Source: Virgibacillus halotolerans
Lineage (GTDB): Bacteria; Bacillota; Bacilli; Bacillales; Amphibacillaceae
DNA: 64,000 bases
NCBI RefSeq assembly: GCF_016908515.1
Contig: NZ_JAFBEA010000004.1
Span: forward strand, 62,001 to 126,000
Direction: 5' to 3'
The notes under the pieces are model-generated. The model made no database searches, was not told the origin of the DNA, and saw only the letters and a list, made by a program, of their open reading frames with translations. Position 1 is the stretch's first letter. Every line of letters starts with the position of its first letter. The translations under genes were made by a program, and so were the position numbers. Shown piece after piece: positions 16,849 to 25,895 of the stretch.

Positions 16849-17913
16849 TCATCTAACTTGTGCTGGAGTAAGTTTGATTGCCTCTCCTTTTTCAGCAGAT
16901 TCATACAAACCATTAATGATCTTTTGCAAAGATACCCCTTGATCTGCCGTACTAATCGGTTGTTCGCCGTTTAAACAACATGCAATAAAACGTTCCATCT
17001 GTAGTTCATAATTATCTTTTATCGGAAGATGGGATGGCGTTATATCTATTAATGTTTCATGCTTTTCCTGATACATTTTCAAAGGAAATACATCTGCTCC
17101 CCCATTTTCCCCCATCAATGAAACCGACATTTCATCATGTTTCTCTGTATTTGCAGCAAATGCTGATTCCAGTATAATGGATGCACCATTTGTAAAAGTA
17201 ATCATTCCACGTGCCATGTCTTCAATCGTGAAGTTTTTCCAATCCCATTCTCCTGCAAGACCAACACCTTTTTGGTTACCCAATTTTTGATATGTCACAC
17301 CGAAAACCGTATCTGGTTCTGGATATCCCATTAAGTACAATGCAGTGTCCAACATGTGTACACCGATATCAATAAGTGGGCCCCCACCTTGAAGTTCCTT
17401 GTTGGTAAACACACCCCAGCCAGGAATGCCGCGACGACGAATCGCGTGCACCCTTGCAGCATAAATTTCACCAAGTTCATCTGCATCAATAAATCGCTTT
17501 AATGCACCAACTTCCGGTGTATGACGAAAACTCAATCCATAGGTTAATATCTTTCCGTACTGTTTCGCTGTTTCAGCCATTTGCTCAGCTTCCGCTACCG
17601 TCATTGCTGGTGGCTTTTCACATATAACATGGCAGCCCGCCTGCAGTGCAGCGATCGTCGCATTGGCATGAAATTTATTCGGTGTACAAACACTTACAGC
17701 ATCCAAGTTAATGGTATCCAACATTTCTTCATAGCTTGTAAAAATATGGTTAATATCAAATGCATTCGCCATCTTTTCCGCATTATCCTTTACGACATCA
17801 GCGATCGCGACAATTTTTACTTTGTTACTGTGTTTCAAATAGTTAGGTATGTGTACAGCTTCTGCAATACCACCCGCACCAATAATGCCAACACGCAAGA
17901 CGTTTTCCATCAT
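16849..17913 (-). CDS. Gfo/Idh/MocA-family oxidoreductase
   Basis: 354 residues. NAD-binding loop GIIGAGGIAEAVH is at about 9-21 and CEKPPAM at about 98. The C-terminal domain has the stretch HAIRRRGIPGWGVF followed by QGGGPLIDIGVHMLD, which is shared almost word for word with the gene at 20362-21444, so the two are clear paralogues. It probably oxidises a ring hydroxyl of a glycoside or sugar with NAD. Its start codon follows the TGA of the preceding gene directly, so translation is coupled and the two may act as a pair. Confidence 0.88.
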   Translation of the reverse strand: MMENVLRVGIIGAGGIAEAVHIPNYLKHSNKVKIVAIADVVKDNAEKMANAFDINHIFTSYEEMLDTINLDAVSVCTPNKFHANATIAALQAGCHVICEKPPAMTVAEAEQMAETAKQYGKILTYGLSFRHTPEVGALKRFIDADELGEIYAARVHAIRRRGIPGWGVFTNKELQGGGPLIDIGVHMLDTALYLMGYPEPDTVFGVTYQKLGNQKGVGLAGEWDWKNFTIEDMARGMITFTNGASIILESAFAANTEKHDEMSVSLMGENGGADVFPLKMYQEKHETLIDITPSHLPIKDNYELQMERFIACCLNGEQPISTADQGVSLQKIINGLYESAEKGEAIKLTPAQVR

Positions 17914-18924
17914 TCATTCCCCCGATAGTTCTTTTAAATCAATTCGACGCTTTTCTTTATGTGACAAAGCCGCGGCTTGATTAATACATGTCAATTGAAT
18001 GACATCATCTTTTGTAATAGTTGGTTCAGATCCATCCCGCATCATTGCAGACCATTGTTCGATTGGCATCAGTAAGGAGTGCTGCAAATTTTCAGGGTTT
18101 ATCCACTCGCCATCGGCAAATTGATTACTTTTCAAACGAATCTGTTCCTCTTCAATAAGCAGTGTTCCTTCTGTACCATAAAGTTCTAATTGAAAGGGAC
18201 TTCCATTGGATAGAAAACTTGTCTCGATAACTCCTAGACCACCGGACTCATATTCCACAATTACTGCTGCATTATTGTCTACTCCCTGATCGTTTTCAGG
18301 TAATAAACGGGCATATAAGGCTTTCACTCGACCTGCGAGACGATTTGTTAAATAAATCGGATGTGCCCCAAGGTCTATTAATGAACCTCCACCACTTTGT
18401 TCCTTATCAAAGAATCGGTCCGGTAGCCAACCATGCGTTTGACCTTCACTGGCAACGGCGCCATTATGGGCCAATCGGCAGCGAATCATTGTCAAATCGC
18501 CAAGCCATCCCTTGTTTAACGCCTTTTGTGCATAAACATAATAATCTGCTGTCAGCCTTGGCAATGAAACCATTAGATGCACCTTATTTGCTTCAACAGC
18601 TGCATAGATTTCCTCACACGCTGCAACGGTAAATGACAATACCTTTTCCGTAAATATATGCTTTTTATGATTAGCAGCCGCAATGATAATTTCCTTATGC
18701 AGGTTCGTTGGTGTATTTACAACAACAGCGTCAATTGTCGGATTGGTTAAAACCGCTTGTAAATCTTGTTCAAATGGGACGCCTAGTTCATCTGCCCATT
18801 TTTTGCCACGTTCTACATGTTCATCCCAGACAAGTTGAACGGACAGATGTTCATTTTCCTTAATTTCTCTTGCATAATCGTCTGCGTGTACATGCCATCT
18901 GCTTAATAGTGCAATATTTATCAT
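17914..18924 (-). CDS. Gfo/Idh/MocA-family oxidoreductase
   Basis: 336 residues with the same two-domain layout, but more divergent. The N-terminus (MINIALLSRWHVHADDY) lacks the usual G-x-G-x-x-G loop and reads LSRWHVHA instead. The C-E-K-P motif is replaced by FTEKVLSF. GGGSLIDLGAHPIYLTNRLAG keeps the D-x-G-x-H motif. The altered nucleotide-binding loop suggests a changed cofactor orientation or a sugar-binding role; several Gfo/Idh subfamilies show this pattern with tightly held NAD. It is coupled to the next Gfo/Idh gene and lies 29 bp after the sulfatase gene. Confidence 0.8.
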   Translation of the reverse strand: MINIALLSRWHVHADDYAREIKENEHLSVQLVWDEHVERGKKWADELGVPFEQDLQAVLTNPTIDAVVVNTPTNLHKEIIIAAANHKKHIFTEKVLSFTVAACEEIYAAVEANKVHLMVSLPRLTADYYVYAQKALNKGWLGDLTMIRCRLAHNGAVASEGQTHGWLPDRFFDKEQSGGGSLIDLGAHPIYLTNRLAGRVKALYARLLPENDQGVDNNAAVIVEYESGGLGVIETSFLSNGSPFQLELYGTEGTLLIEEEQIRLKSNQFADGEWINPENLQHSLLMPIEQWSAMMRDGSEPTITKDDVIQLTCINQAAALSHKEKRRIDLKELSGE

Positions 18925-18953
18925 TATTTCCTCTCCTCTTTTACGCTGTTATC

Positions 18954-20345
18954 TTATGCTTCATCTTTAACCTTTCTTTGTAAAAGATAAAGCTCTTCTT
19001 TTAAATCTTTTACAGTCTCGCCATATGCTTTATTATGGTAGACATTATTCATTTCATAAGGATCTTCTTTTAAATCAAATAGTTCCCATTCCGGTGTTCT
19101 TGTTTCATGAGAGGAGTTCGTTGCTCCAAATGATTTCCCATAGTAATAAATCAGCTTATACCGCTTTGTCCGTAGTCCGTAATGTGCTCCGACTTTGTGT
19201 GGCTCACTTAAGTGTTCCCAGTAGCGGTAATACAATGAAGTTTGCCAGTTGTCAGGGGTCCTTTTCTCCATGACCGGCCTCAGGCTCGTACCTTGCATAT
19301 GGTTGGGTATATCTATCCCTGTATAATCAAGCCATGTCTCAGCAAAATCAACATTTAATGCCATATCATCCGTTACAGCTCCAGGTTCAATTGCACGAGG
19401 ATAACGAACAATAAATGGCATTCTTAATGACTCCTCATACATAAATCGTTTATCATACCAACCATGATCACCTAAGAAAAAGCCTTGATCGGATGTGTAC
19501 ATCACAATTGTATCCTCAGCCAATCCTTCTTCTTCAAGATAATCAAGTATTCGTCCAACATTATCATCAATTGAAGCTACAACACGTAAATAGTCTTTAA
19601 TATATCGTTGATAATTCCAACTTTTGCGTTCTTGAGATGATAAATTTGGCGGTGGCTCTATTTTCAAATCTGTCTTCGTAAGATCCCGATCTACGCGCAT
19701 TGTTGCTTCCTTGGCTGCATTTGATCTGTTTGCATAATCATCATTAAAGGTGACAGGCTCTGGAATAGCTATATCCTCATACATATGGGCATGTTTTTCG
19801 TCTGGCTCCCATGGACGATGTGGCGCTTTATGGTGACACATCAGCATAAATGGTTTATCTTGGGAGCAATTTTTCAACCAATCTAACGAGATATCTGTAA
19901 TGATGTCGGTTACATATCCTTGGTAATGTTTTTCTTCACCCATCTCAATCATCTTCGGATCATGATATTCCCCTTGTCCAGGTAAGACATTCCAATAATC
20001 AAACCCGGTTGGGTCATGGTCTTTTCCATGACCCAGGTGCCATTTCCCTACAATAGCCGTTTGGTAGTCATGTTTCTGAAGGATTTTTTGTACATTAGGT
20101 TTTCGCCCATCTAGATTATCTGCAAGTGTCCTAACACCATTTACATGATTATACTGTCCGGTCAGAATCGCAGCGCGGCTTGGTGCACAGATCGAGTTAG
20201 TACAAAAGCAATTATCAAACCGCATCCCCTCATTCGCAATTCTATCAAGCTGGGGCGTTTCATTAATTTTACTATTATAGCAACTCATTGCATGTGCTGC
20301 ATGATCATCACTCATGATAAATAAAATATTCGGCTGTTTAGCCAT
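18954..20345 (-). CDS. Type I formylglycine-dependent sulfatase
   Basis: 463 residues from the ATG at 20345 (AAAGGAGATG upstream; an in-frame start at 20402 would run back into the previous gene). The modification motif is C53-A-P-S-R, where a formylglycine-generating enzyme converts Cys. Metal ligands are seen in MSDDHAAH near the N-terminus and in YTSDQGFFLGDHGWYDKR. The stretch around SICAPSRAAILTGQYNHVNGV and the C-terminal ELFDLKEDPYEMNNV resemble the SulfAtlas S1_11-type N-acetylglucosamine-6-sulfatase group; that assignment is from memory and uncertain. No signal peptide is present, so it acts in the cytoplasm on imported sugars. A matching FGE gene lies at 57.7 kb. Confidence 0.9.
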   Translation of the reverse strand: MAKQPNILFIMSDDHAAHAMSCYNSKINETPQLDRIANEGMRFDNCFCTNSICAPSRAAILTGQYNHVNGVRTLADNLDGRKPNVQKILQKHDYQTAIVGKWHLGHGKDHDPTGFDYWNVLPGQGEYHDPKMIEMGEEKHYQGYVTDIITDISLDWLKNCSQDKPFMLMCHHKAPHRPWEPDEKHAHMYEDIAIPEPVTFNDDYANRSNAAKEATMRVDRDLTKTDLKIEPPPNLSSQERKSWNYQRYIKDYLRVVASIDDNVGRILDYLEEEGLAEDTIVMYTSDQGFFLGDHGWYDKRFMYEESLRMPFIVRYPRAIEPGAVTDDMALNVDFAETWLDYTGIDIPNHMQGTSLRPVMEKRTPDNWQTSLYYRYWEHLSEPHKVGAHYGLRTKRYKLIYYYGKSFGATNSSHETRTPEWELFDLKEDPYEMNNVYHNKAYGETVKDLKEELYLLQRKVKDEA

Positions 20346-20361
20346 TTTTGTTACATCTCCT

Positions 20362-21444
20362 TTAGGAAAAGTAAACTGCTTTACCCGTTCTCGCAGATTC
20401 ATAGATTGCCTCTAAAATTTGCGTCACAACAAGTGCCTCTTCCGGCTTTACCGTTGGCTCTGTATCATTGATAATACTTTCGATCCAAAGTCTCGCTTCC
20501 AAATCAGCATCATTTTCTGTTTTTCCGTCATAAAAGGCGACACCACCAGCGCCAAGTTCAACATTGGTCGTATATAATTTCCCGAAATTCTCACCATTAA
20601 TACGTAAACCATCTTTCATATCTGCACCGCCTTCGGTTCCACTGAGAGTACATTTCGCTTCATCCACATCTAATGAGTTTAATGCCCAACTGGACTCCAA
20701 GGTAATTGTTGCTCCATTTTCCATCGTAATAAAACCAAACGCAGAATCTTCCACAGTGAATTTCTCCGGGTCCCATGGCCCCCAAGCATTTGCAGCATTT
20801 TTATTTTTACCTAGTTTATGATAAACGTTCCCCATGACAGATTTTGGCTTATAATTATTCATCATCCATAATGTTAAATCAAGTGCATGTGTACCAATAT
20901 CAATTAAAGGACCTCCTCCTTGCTTTTCTTCATCTAAAAACACCCCCCAAGTGGGTACTGCACGACGGCGGATCGCATGTGCTTTCGCAAAATATACTTC
21001 ACCTAAATCGCCTCTTTCAGCAACCTGGTGTAAATACTGACTGTCTGGTCTAAAGCGATTATTATAGCCTATCGTTAACTTTTTCCCTGTACGTTCTGAT
21101 GCTTCAACCATTTGCTTGGCTTCTTCTGATGTTTTAGCCATTGGTTTTTCACACATCACATGCTTCCCGGCGTCCATTGCTGCAATCGAGATTTCTGCAT
21201 GGGAGATATTCGGTGTTAATACATGTACAACATCAATTGTTTTATCTTGTAATAGTTGCTTATAATCTTCATATACGGTTGCATCTTCAGTTCCATAAGC
21301 TTGTGCCGCTTTGACTGCTTTTTCTTTATCAATATCACAGAATGCGATAAGTGCCACTTCATTTATTTTTTCAAGGGTTGGAAGGTGTTTGCCATTGGCA
21401 ATTCCCCCACATCCAATAATAGCTACGTTTAGTTTTTTTGACAT
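20362..21444 (-). CDS. Gfo/Idh/MocA-family oxidoreductase
   Basis: 360 residues from the ATG at 21444, which follows AGGAGGAACATC; the longer in-frame start at 21495 has no such site. NAD loop AIIGCGGIANGKH is near residue 8, and CEKPMAK is near 99. It shares HAIRRR-x-P-x-WGVF and QGGGPLIDIGTHALD with the gene at 16849-17913. An unusual insertion with Trp-Gly-Pro-Trp (about residue 215) occurs in both paralogues in different forms. The sulfatase gene follows after 16 bp. A role in oxidising a (de)sulfated sugar is inferred from context only. Confidence 0.88.
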   Translation of the reverse strand: MSKKLNVAIIGCGGIANGKHLPTLEKINEVALIAFCDIDKEKAVKAAQAYGTEDATVYEDYKQLLQDKTIDVVHVLTPNISHAEISIAAMDAGKHVMCEKPMAKTSEEAKQMVEASERTGKKLTIGYNNRFRPDSQYLHQVAERGDLGEVYFAKAHAIRRRAVPTWGVFLDEEKQGGGPLIDIGTHALDLTLWMMNNYKPKSVMGNVYHKLGKNKNAANAWGPWDPEKFTVEDSAFGFITMENGATITLESSWALNSLDVDEAKCTLSGTEGGADMKDGLRINGENFGKLYTTNVELGAGGVAFYDGKTENDADLEARLWIESIINDTEPTVKPEEALVVTQILEAIYESARTGKAVYFS

Positions 21445-21530
21445 TTTGATGTTCCTCCTAAAATTTAATTTGTATGCTTTGTTTTGAACGCTCACGATAA
21501 GACACAGGGTTTTTGGGTAAGTTACACGAC

Positions 21531-22595
21531 TTAATCAAATCGGACCTCGGCATCAGATGCACTGGATTCATAAACACCAGCGAGTATTTTCATGATCTCC
21601 ACCCCATCCTGTACAGGACTAATCGTTTCCCGCTTCCCTTGAACACAAGATATAAAATGGTCAATCTCCTTTTGGAAGCCTTTATTAAAATCAAATGACA
21701 ACGCGTCAATTTGTGGTGTTGCATTTAGAATAGTGTCATTTTTTTCGGTAATAATTTGCAATTCTGGTTCAACTTCGGCTCCTCCTTGGTCCCCATACAG
21801 ATTGACATTAATCGTTTCCTCCTTGGCATGTAGTGTAAAGCTGACATCCACCATCAAAGAGGCACCATTTTCAAATCGAATAAGTGCATTAGCAAGATCC
21901 TCGACAGTATTTTCTTCCGGATCATAATCTGCCGCCTGATAAAATGATTTGTTTTTAATATTAGATCTGTTGCCTAACTTATTGTAGGTGTTTCCACTTA
22001 TGGATTTCACTTTTGGTTTGCCCATCAAATACCAACAAAGATCAATTACATGCACGCCCAAATCAATTAATGGCCCACCACCTGAGCGCTCTTTATCAGC
22101 AAACCAGCCACCAGGGTTACCAAGTGCACGGATGCACGAAGCTTTTGCATAATAGATTTCTCCCAGATCACCAGCATCAATGAATTTTTTTAATACTTGC
22201 GTATTGGTTCCAAAGCGGCGAACAAATCCAACTTGCAGCGTTTTCCCATTACACGCTTCAACCGCCTGTTCAATCTCGTGTGCTTCCTTCACGGTTTTAC
22301 ATAATGGCTTTTCAACTAGAACGTGTTTATCTGCCTGTAAAGCTGCAATAGCGATTGCTGCATGGGTATTATTCCATGTACAAATGCTGACTGCATCAAT
22401 TGCTGGGTCTGCCAATAAATCCTGATAATTCTTATAGATGCGCCGAGCACCATACTTCCCTGCTTTTTCTTGGGCTCTTTGTTCATTTAAGTCACAAACA
22501 GCATAAATCTCCACTGCCGGATTATTTTTATAGGATTCAAAATGCATTTCAGAGATGGAACCTGCGCCTATAATACCAACTTTAACTTTCTCCAT
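21531..22595 (-). CDS. Gfo/Idh/MocA-family oxidoreductase
   Basis: 354 residues. NAD loop GIIGAGSISEMHF (about 7-19), VEKPLCK (about 96) and SGGGPLIDLGVHVIDLCWYLMG (about 175-196) define the family. Glycan context and a tight 21-bp gap from the TIM-barrel gene upstream suggest that oxidation and the isomerase or lyase step are consecutive. It is a more distant paralogue of the genes at 16849 and 20362. Confidence 0.88.
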   Translation of the reverse strand: MEKVKVGIIGAGSISEMHFESYKNNPAVEIYAVCDLNEQRAQEKAGKYGARRIYKNYQDLLADPAIDAVSICTWNNTHAAIAIAALQADKHVLVEKPLCKTVKEAHEIEQAVEACNGKTLQVGFVRRFGTNTQVLKKFIDAGDLGEIYYAKASCIRALGNPGGWFADKERSGGGPLIDLGVHVIDLCWYLMGKPKVKSISGNTYNKLGNRSNIKNKSFYQAADYDPEENTVEDLANALIRFENGASLMVDVSFTLHAKEETINVNLYGDQGGAEVEPELQIITEKNDTILNATPQIDALSFDFNKGFQKEIDHFISCVQGKRETISPVQDGVEIMKILAGVYESSASDAEVRFD

Positions 22596-22616
22596 TGTAC
22601 AACCTCTTTCCCACTT

Positions 22617-23483
22617 TTATATTGCATTCCAGATACGACGAACATTGTCCATACCGATTTTAGATCCTTGTTTGCATTCTTCCAGACCTTCAAATTCAAT
22701 CGAAATGTATCCATCATAGCCGGAGTCTTTGATAACATGGATCACATCGTACAGGTTGATATCACCATGGCCACTGATGGCGCCCCTTAAATAATTTCCG
22801 GAAGCCGTTTGAAACCAGCCTTCACCAGGATTATAAGTAGATGCTGGACGATGATAAAAATCTTTAATATGCACCATGGATGCATCTTTAATATTTTTCT
22901 TTACGGCAACCACAGGGTCTTCGTCCACACAAAGGAAATTTCCTGTATCCAGTGTTGTTTTAAAATTTTCTCGATCTACACAATCGATCAAGCGCTGAAT
23001 TCGGTCACTCGCTTGGACATAGAAACCGTGATTTTCAATACTTGTGACAATCCCATATTGCCCAGCGTAGTCAGCAATGCGTTGGCACGCTTCCACCAAT
23101 CTTGGTAAATCCTTTTCAAACTGTTGAATCGATGCCTCCTCGGCTGGCTTAAATGATACATCGTGTCGCATCCGTTTAACCCCTAGCGCATGTGCAGTAT
23201 CGACTTCTTTTTTGACCCGTATGATCTCCCGCTCAAACGCTTCTTTGGTATCTGGTAGAAAATCTGCGCCAATCGCATAATTCGATATTTCAATCCCTGT
23301 TTCCTTTGTCTTTTGTATAATTTCTGCAATTAAATCTGGATTATCTGTCAATGTGTATCCCATTGGGACCAATTCAATGTGCTCGCCACCCTGATCGGCT
23401 GTCCATGCGATAACATCCAGAATCGACATCTCCCCTGCATTCATTGCCCCTACTAAACTGTACGAGCTCATTCCCAATTTCAT
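22617..23483 (-). CDS. Sugar phosphate isomerase/epimerase-like TIM barrel
   Basis: 288 residues. Expected metal-site segments are SIENHGFYVQ (Glu near residue 150), TLDTGNFLCVDEDP (Asp), MVHIKDFYHR (His) and ISIEFEGLEEC (Glu near 266), all present. It is strongly similar over its whole length to the next gene upstream (23596-24468), including the opening S-x-Y-S-L and the ending G-M-D-N-x-R-R. This tandem duplication with divergence implies two related substrates, or two halves of one reaction. No phosphate-binding signature is obvious, so the free sugar or a keto-glycoside may be the substrate. Confidence 0.83.
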   Translation of the reverse strand: MKLGMSSYSLVGAMNAGEMSILDVIAWTADQGGEHIELVPMGYTLTDNPDLIAEIIQKTKETGIEISNYAIGADFLPDTKEAFEREIIRVKKEVDTAHALGVKRMRHDVSFKPAEEASIQQFEKDLPRLVEACQRIADYAGQYGIVTSIENHGFYVQASDRIQRLIDCVDRENFKTTLDTGNFLCVDEDPVVAVKKNIKDASMVHIKDFYHRPASTYNPGEGWFQTASGNYLRGAISGHGDINLYDVIHVIKDSGYDGYISIEFEGLEECKQGSKIGMDNVRRIWNAI

Positions 23484-23595
23484 TCATTTACCCTCCAGTA
23501 ATCATTTATCACCATTTGTCGATATGCCCCTACCTGGCTCTTCAAACTAATTGATCTTTTTTTCTGGCCTTATCCTTAATTGGGTAAACCAGTGG

Positions 23596-24468
23596 TTATG
23601 CTTCCTCCCAAAATCGTCTTATATTGTCCATACCAATTTTACACGCTTCTTTGCACTCCTCCATTCCTTCAAATTCCAGTGTTAGATAACCGTCGTATCC
23701 GGAGTCTTTAACAAGCTTCATAATTTTCCTTATATCGATATCACCTTGCCCTACAATGGCACCTCTTAAATAATTTCCATTTGATGTTCTGAACCATTTC
23801 CCACCACCGGGATCCGCATCAAAAGCACGGAAATAAAAGTCCTTAAAATGAACAAGTGATGCATATGGCAAATTCTTTTTGACACCTACAATAGAATCCT
23901 CATCGACACACATAAAATTCCCTATATCTAAAATTGTTTTAAAGTTAGGTCTATCTACCGCCTCCAATACACGCTGAACCCGATCACTATGTTGAACTGC
24001 TACACCATGATTTTCGATGGTTGTTGTAATGCCAAATTTCGCGGCATAATCTGCAATACGGCGACTTCCTTCAATGATTTGCGGGAGGCTTTTTTCAAAG
24101 TGTGCAATGGTCATTTTCTCCGGCGGTAATGTAAATGCCGTTACATCATGACGCATATGTTTCATACCCATGCGATCCAACAGATCAACATGTTTCTTCA
24201 CCCGTACAACTTCCGCCTCAAAAGCTGCTTCTGTATCCAGAACGAAATTTGCTGGCATCGAATAGTTTGATAGTTCGATCCCTACTTCTTTCGCTTTATC
24301 ACGGACTTGATCCGCCAGTTCCAGATTATCTACTAAGCTAAAACCATATGGCACAATTTCCATATGTTCTCCGCCATTGTCTGCAATCCATGTTACTACA
24401 TCGAGTACATTCATTTCCCCAGTCTTAATAGCATCAAGTAAACTATACGTGCTTAATCCTAAATTCAT
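23596..24468 (-). CDS. Sugar phosphate isomerase/epimerase-like TIM barrel (tandem paralogue)
   Basis: 290 residues, a close paralogue of the downstream gene. Metal-ligand segments are TIENHGVAVQHSDR, ILDIGNFMCVDEDS, LVHFKDFYFRAF and LTLEFEGMEEC. Differences cluster in the loop after the His ligand (FRAFDADPGGGKW against YHRPASTYNPGEGW), a likely substrate-contact region. It starts the enzymatic block that follows the two alpha-mannosidases, 40 bp after the GH125 gene. Confidence 0.83.
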   Translation of the reverse strand: MNLGLSTYSLLDAIKTGEMNVLDVVTWIADNGGEHMEIVPYGFSLVDNLELADQVRDKAKEVGIELSNYSMPANFVLDTEAAFEAEVVRVKKHVDLLDRMGMKHMRHDVTAFTLPPEKMTIAHFEKSLPQIIEGSRRIADYAAKFGITTTIENHGVAVQHSDRVQRVLEAVDRPNFKTILDIGNFMCVDEDSIVGVKKNLPYASLVHFKDFYFRAFDADPGGGKWFRTSNGNYLRGAIVGQGDIDIRKIMKLVKDSGYDGYLTLEFEGMEECKEACKIGMDNIRRFWEEA

Positions 24469-24508
24469 TACACTGCACCCCTTTTATTTATTATCAAATT
24501 TTTCGATG

Positions 24509-25810
24509 TTATTCCGCTAAGGCACTACCCTTCACAACACGATTGCATTGGCTCAGTAAAAACTCACTAAACATTGAATTTGCCCAAGAAAACCAAGGTC
24601 TTGTAAAGTGTTCAGGGTTATCGACGTGAAATCCTTCGTGCATAAAGTTTGTATCCGCATCCGTTTGTTGAAACAGCTGCAAAATTGCTTTCTTTTCCTC
24701 ATCGGTTGGTGCAGTCATTCCCTGAATAGCAAGAGAGATATGCCAAATATAATACTCTGGTGTATGTGGACTCCCAATTCCTTTGGCAACCTTTCCTTGA
24801 AAGTAATATGGATTTGCTTCACTTAGAATAAACTTTCTCGTATTCTGATAGATGGGGTCATCCGTAGTGCAATACCCCAAATAGGGAAGCGCTAGAAGAC
24901 TCGGCACATTTGCATCATCCATCAAGTTGTAATTCCCAAGTCCGTCTGTCTCATAGGCATAGATCGTCCCGAAGTCCGGGTGTTCTACTTTTCCAAACGT
25001 TTGGATCCCCTCATCAATTTCCTCAGCTAATGCCATAGCGGTCTTTTCCAGAACCTTATCCGTAAGAACCACTGAAGCAATTTCGGCCAATTGTCTGAGT
25101 ACTACAACAGCAAACATATTGGACGGGATTAAATACCCATACTTACATGCATCATCACTTGGACGAAAACCGGACCACGTCATCCCGGTATAACTTACAG
25201 GTGCACCATAGCCTGCATGTGACAGCGTGTCCTGCGGCGGACAATTATCCCTTTCAAACAGGTACTTGGAATCTTTTTGATGATTTTGCTCTGTTTTCCA
25301 CGTTTTAATCACTGTTAACATCGCTTCCTTGAACGGTTCATCAAAATGTGATGTTCTTCCGGTTGATTTCCAAAACAAATAAGCGAGTTGGATAGGGTAA
25401 CAGAGGGAATCAATTTCATATTTACGCTCCCAGATTAGTGGTGTCATTTCCGTTTTATCGTCATGATACCGTTTACCGTTCGCCGCTTCATTAAAAGCGT
25501 TTGCATATGGATCATGGTTAATGAAGGAAACTTGTTTTTGTATAACCCCCTCAATCAAACATGCTATCTCCTCATCTTGTTCAGCCAGCAATAAATAAGG
25601 ACGAACCTGTGCTGCTGAATCCCGTAGCCACATCGCTGGTATGTCACCAGTGATCACAAAGGTTGTTCCATCTTCCTGTGGTCTTATTGTTGTTTCATAT
25701 GTATTGGAAAAGCAATTTTCAAAGAGTTGCTGTATTTTTTGATCGTGTGTGAAAGTCGTTTTTACTTCTTCGATTAAAGTTTTCATTGATGCTGGTATTT
25801 GTTTCTGCAT
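24509..25810 (-). CDS. GH125 exo-alpha-1,6-mannosidase
   Basis: 433 residues, full length for the family, with no signal peptide. The family stretch GDIPAMWLRDSAAQVRPYL (about 52-70) is typical of GH125, as are WERKYEIDSLCYPIQLAY, YGAPVSYTGMTWSGFRPSDD and PWFSWANSMFSE near the C-terminus. GH125 enzymes remove alpha-1,6-linked mannose by inversion without metal. It follows the GH38 gene by 85 bp. The pair implies stepwise removal of mixed alpha-mannose linkages, as in N-glycan-like or mannan oligosaccharides. Confidence 0.92.
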   Translation of the reverse strand: MQKQIPASMKTLIEEVKTTFTHDQKIQQLFENCFSNTYETTIRPQEDGTTFVITGDIPAMWLRDSAAQVRPYLLLAEQDEEIACLIEGVIQKQVSFINHDPYANAFNEAANGKRYHDDKTEMTPLIWERKYEIDSLCYPIQLAYLFWKSTGRTSHFDEPFKEAMLTVIKTWKTEQNHQKDSKYLFERDNCPPQDTLSHAGYGAPVSYTGMTWSGFRPSDDACKYGYLIPSNMFAVVVLRQLAEIASVVLTDKVLEKTAMALAEEIDEGIQTFGKVEHPDFGTIYAYETDGLGNYNLMDDANVPSLLALPYLGYCTTDDPIYQNTRKFILSEANPYYFQGKVAKGIGSPHTPEYYIWHISLAIQGMTAPTDEEKKAILQLFQQTDADTNFMHEGFHVDNPEHFTRPWFSWANSMFSEFLLSQCNRVVKGSALAE

Positions 25811-25895
25811 GCGGATTCACTTCCTTTTCTTTTTTTGTTTCCTACCAAAAAGGGGGCGTTCACGAAGTGCAGTACACTTTGTAAACGCGCTTGTA

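Noticed and set aside
23581-23610. AAACCAGTGGTTAT near the end of a TIM-barrel gene as a third GntR operator
   Set aside because: The half-sites are in reverse order compared with the two operators at 56.7 and 57.5 kb and lie at a gene end.
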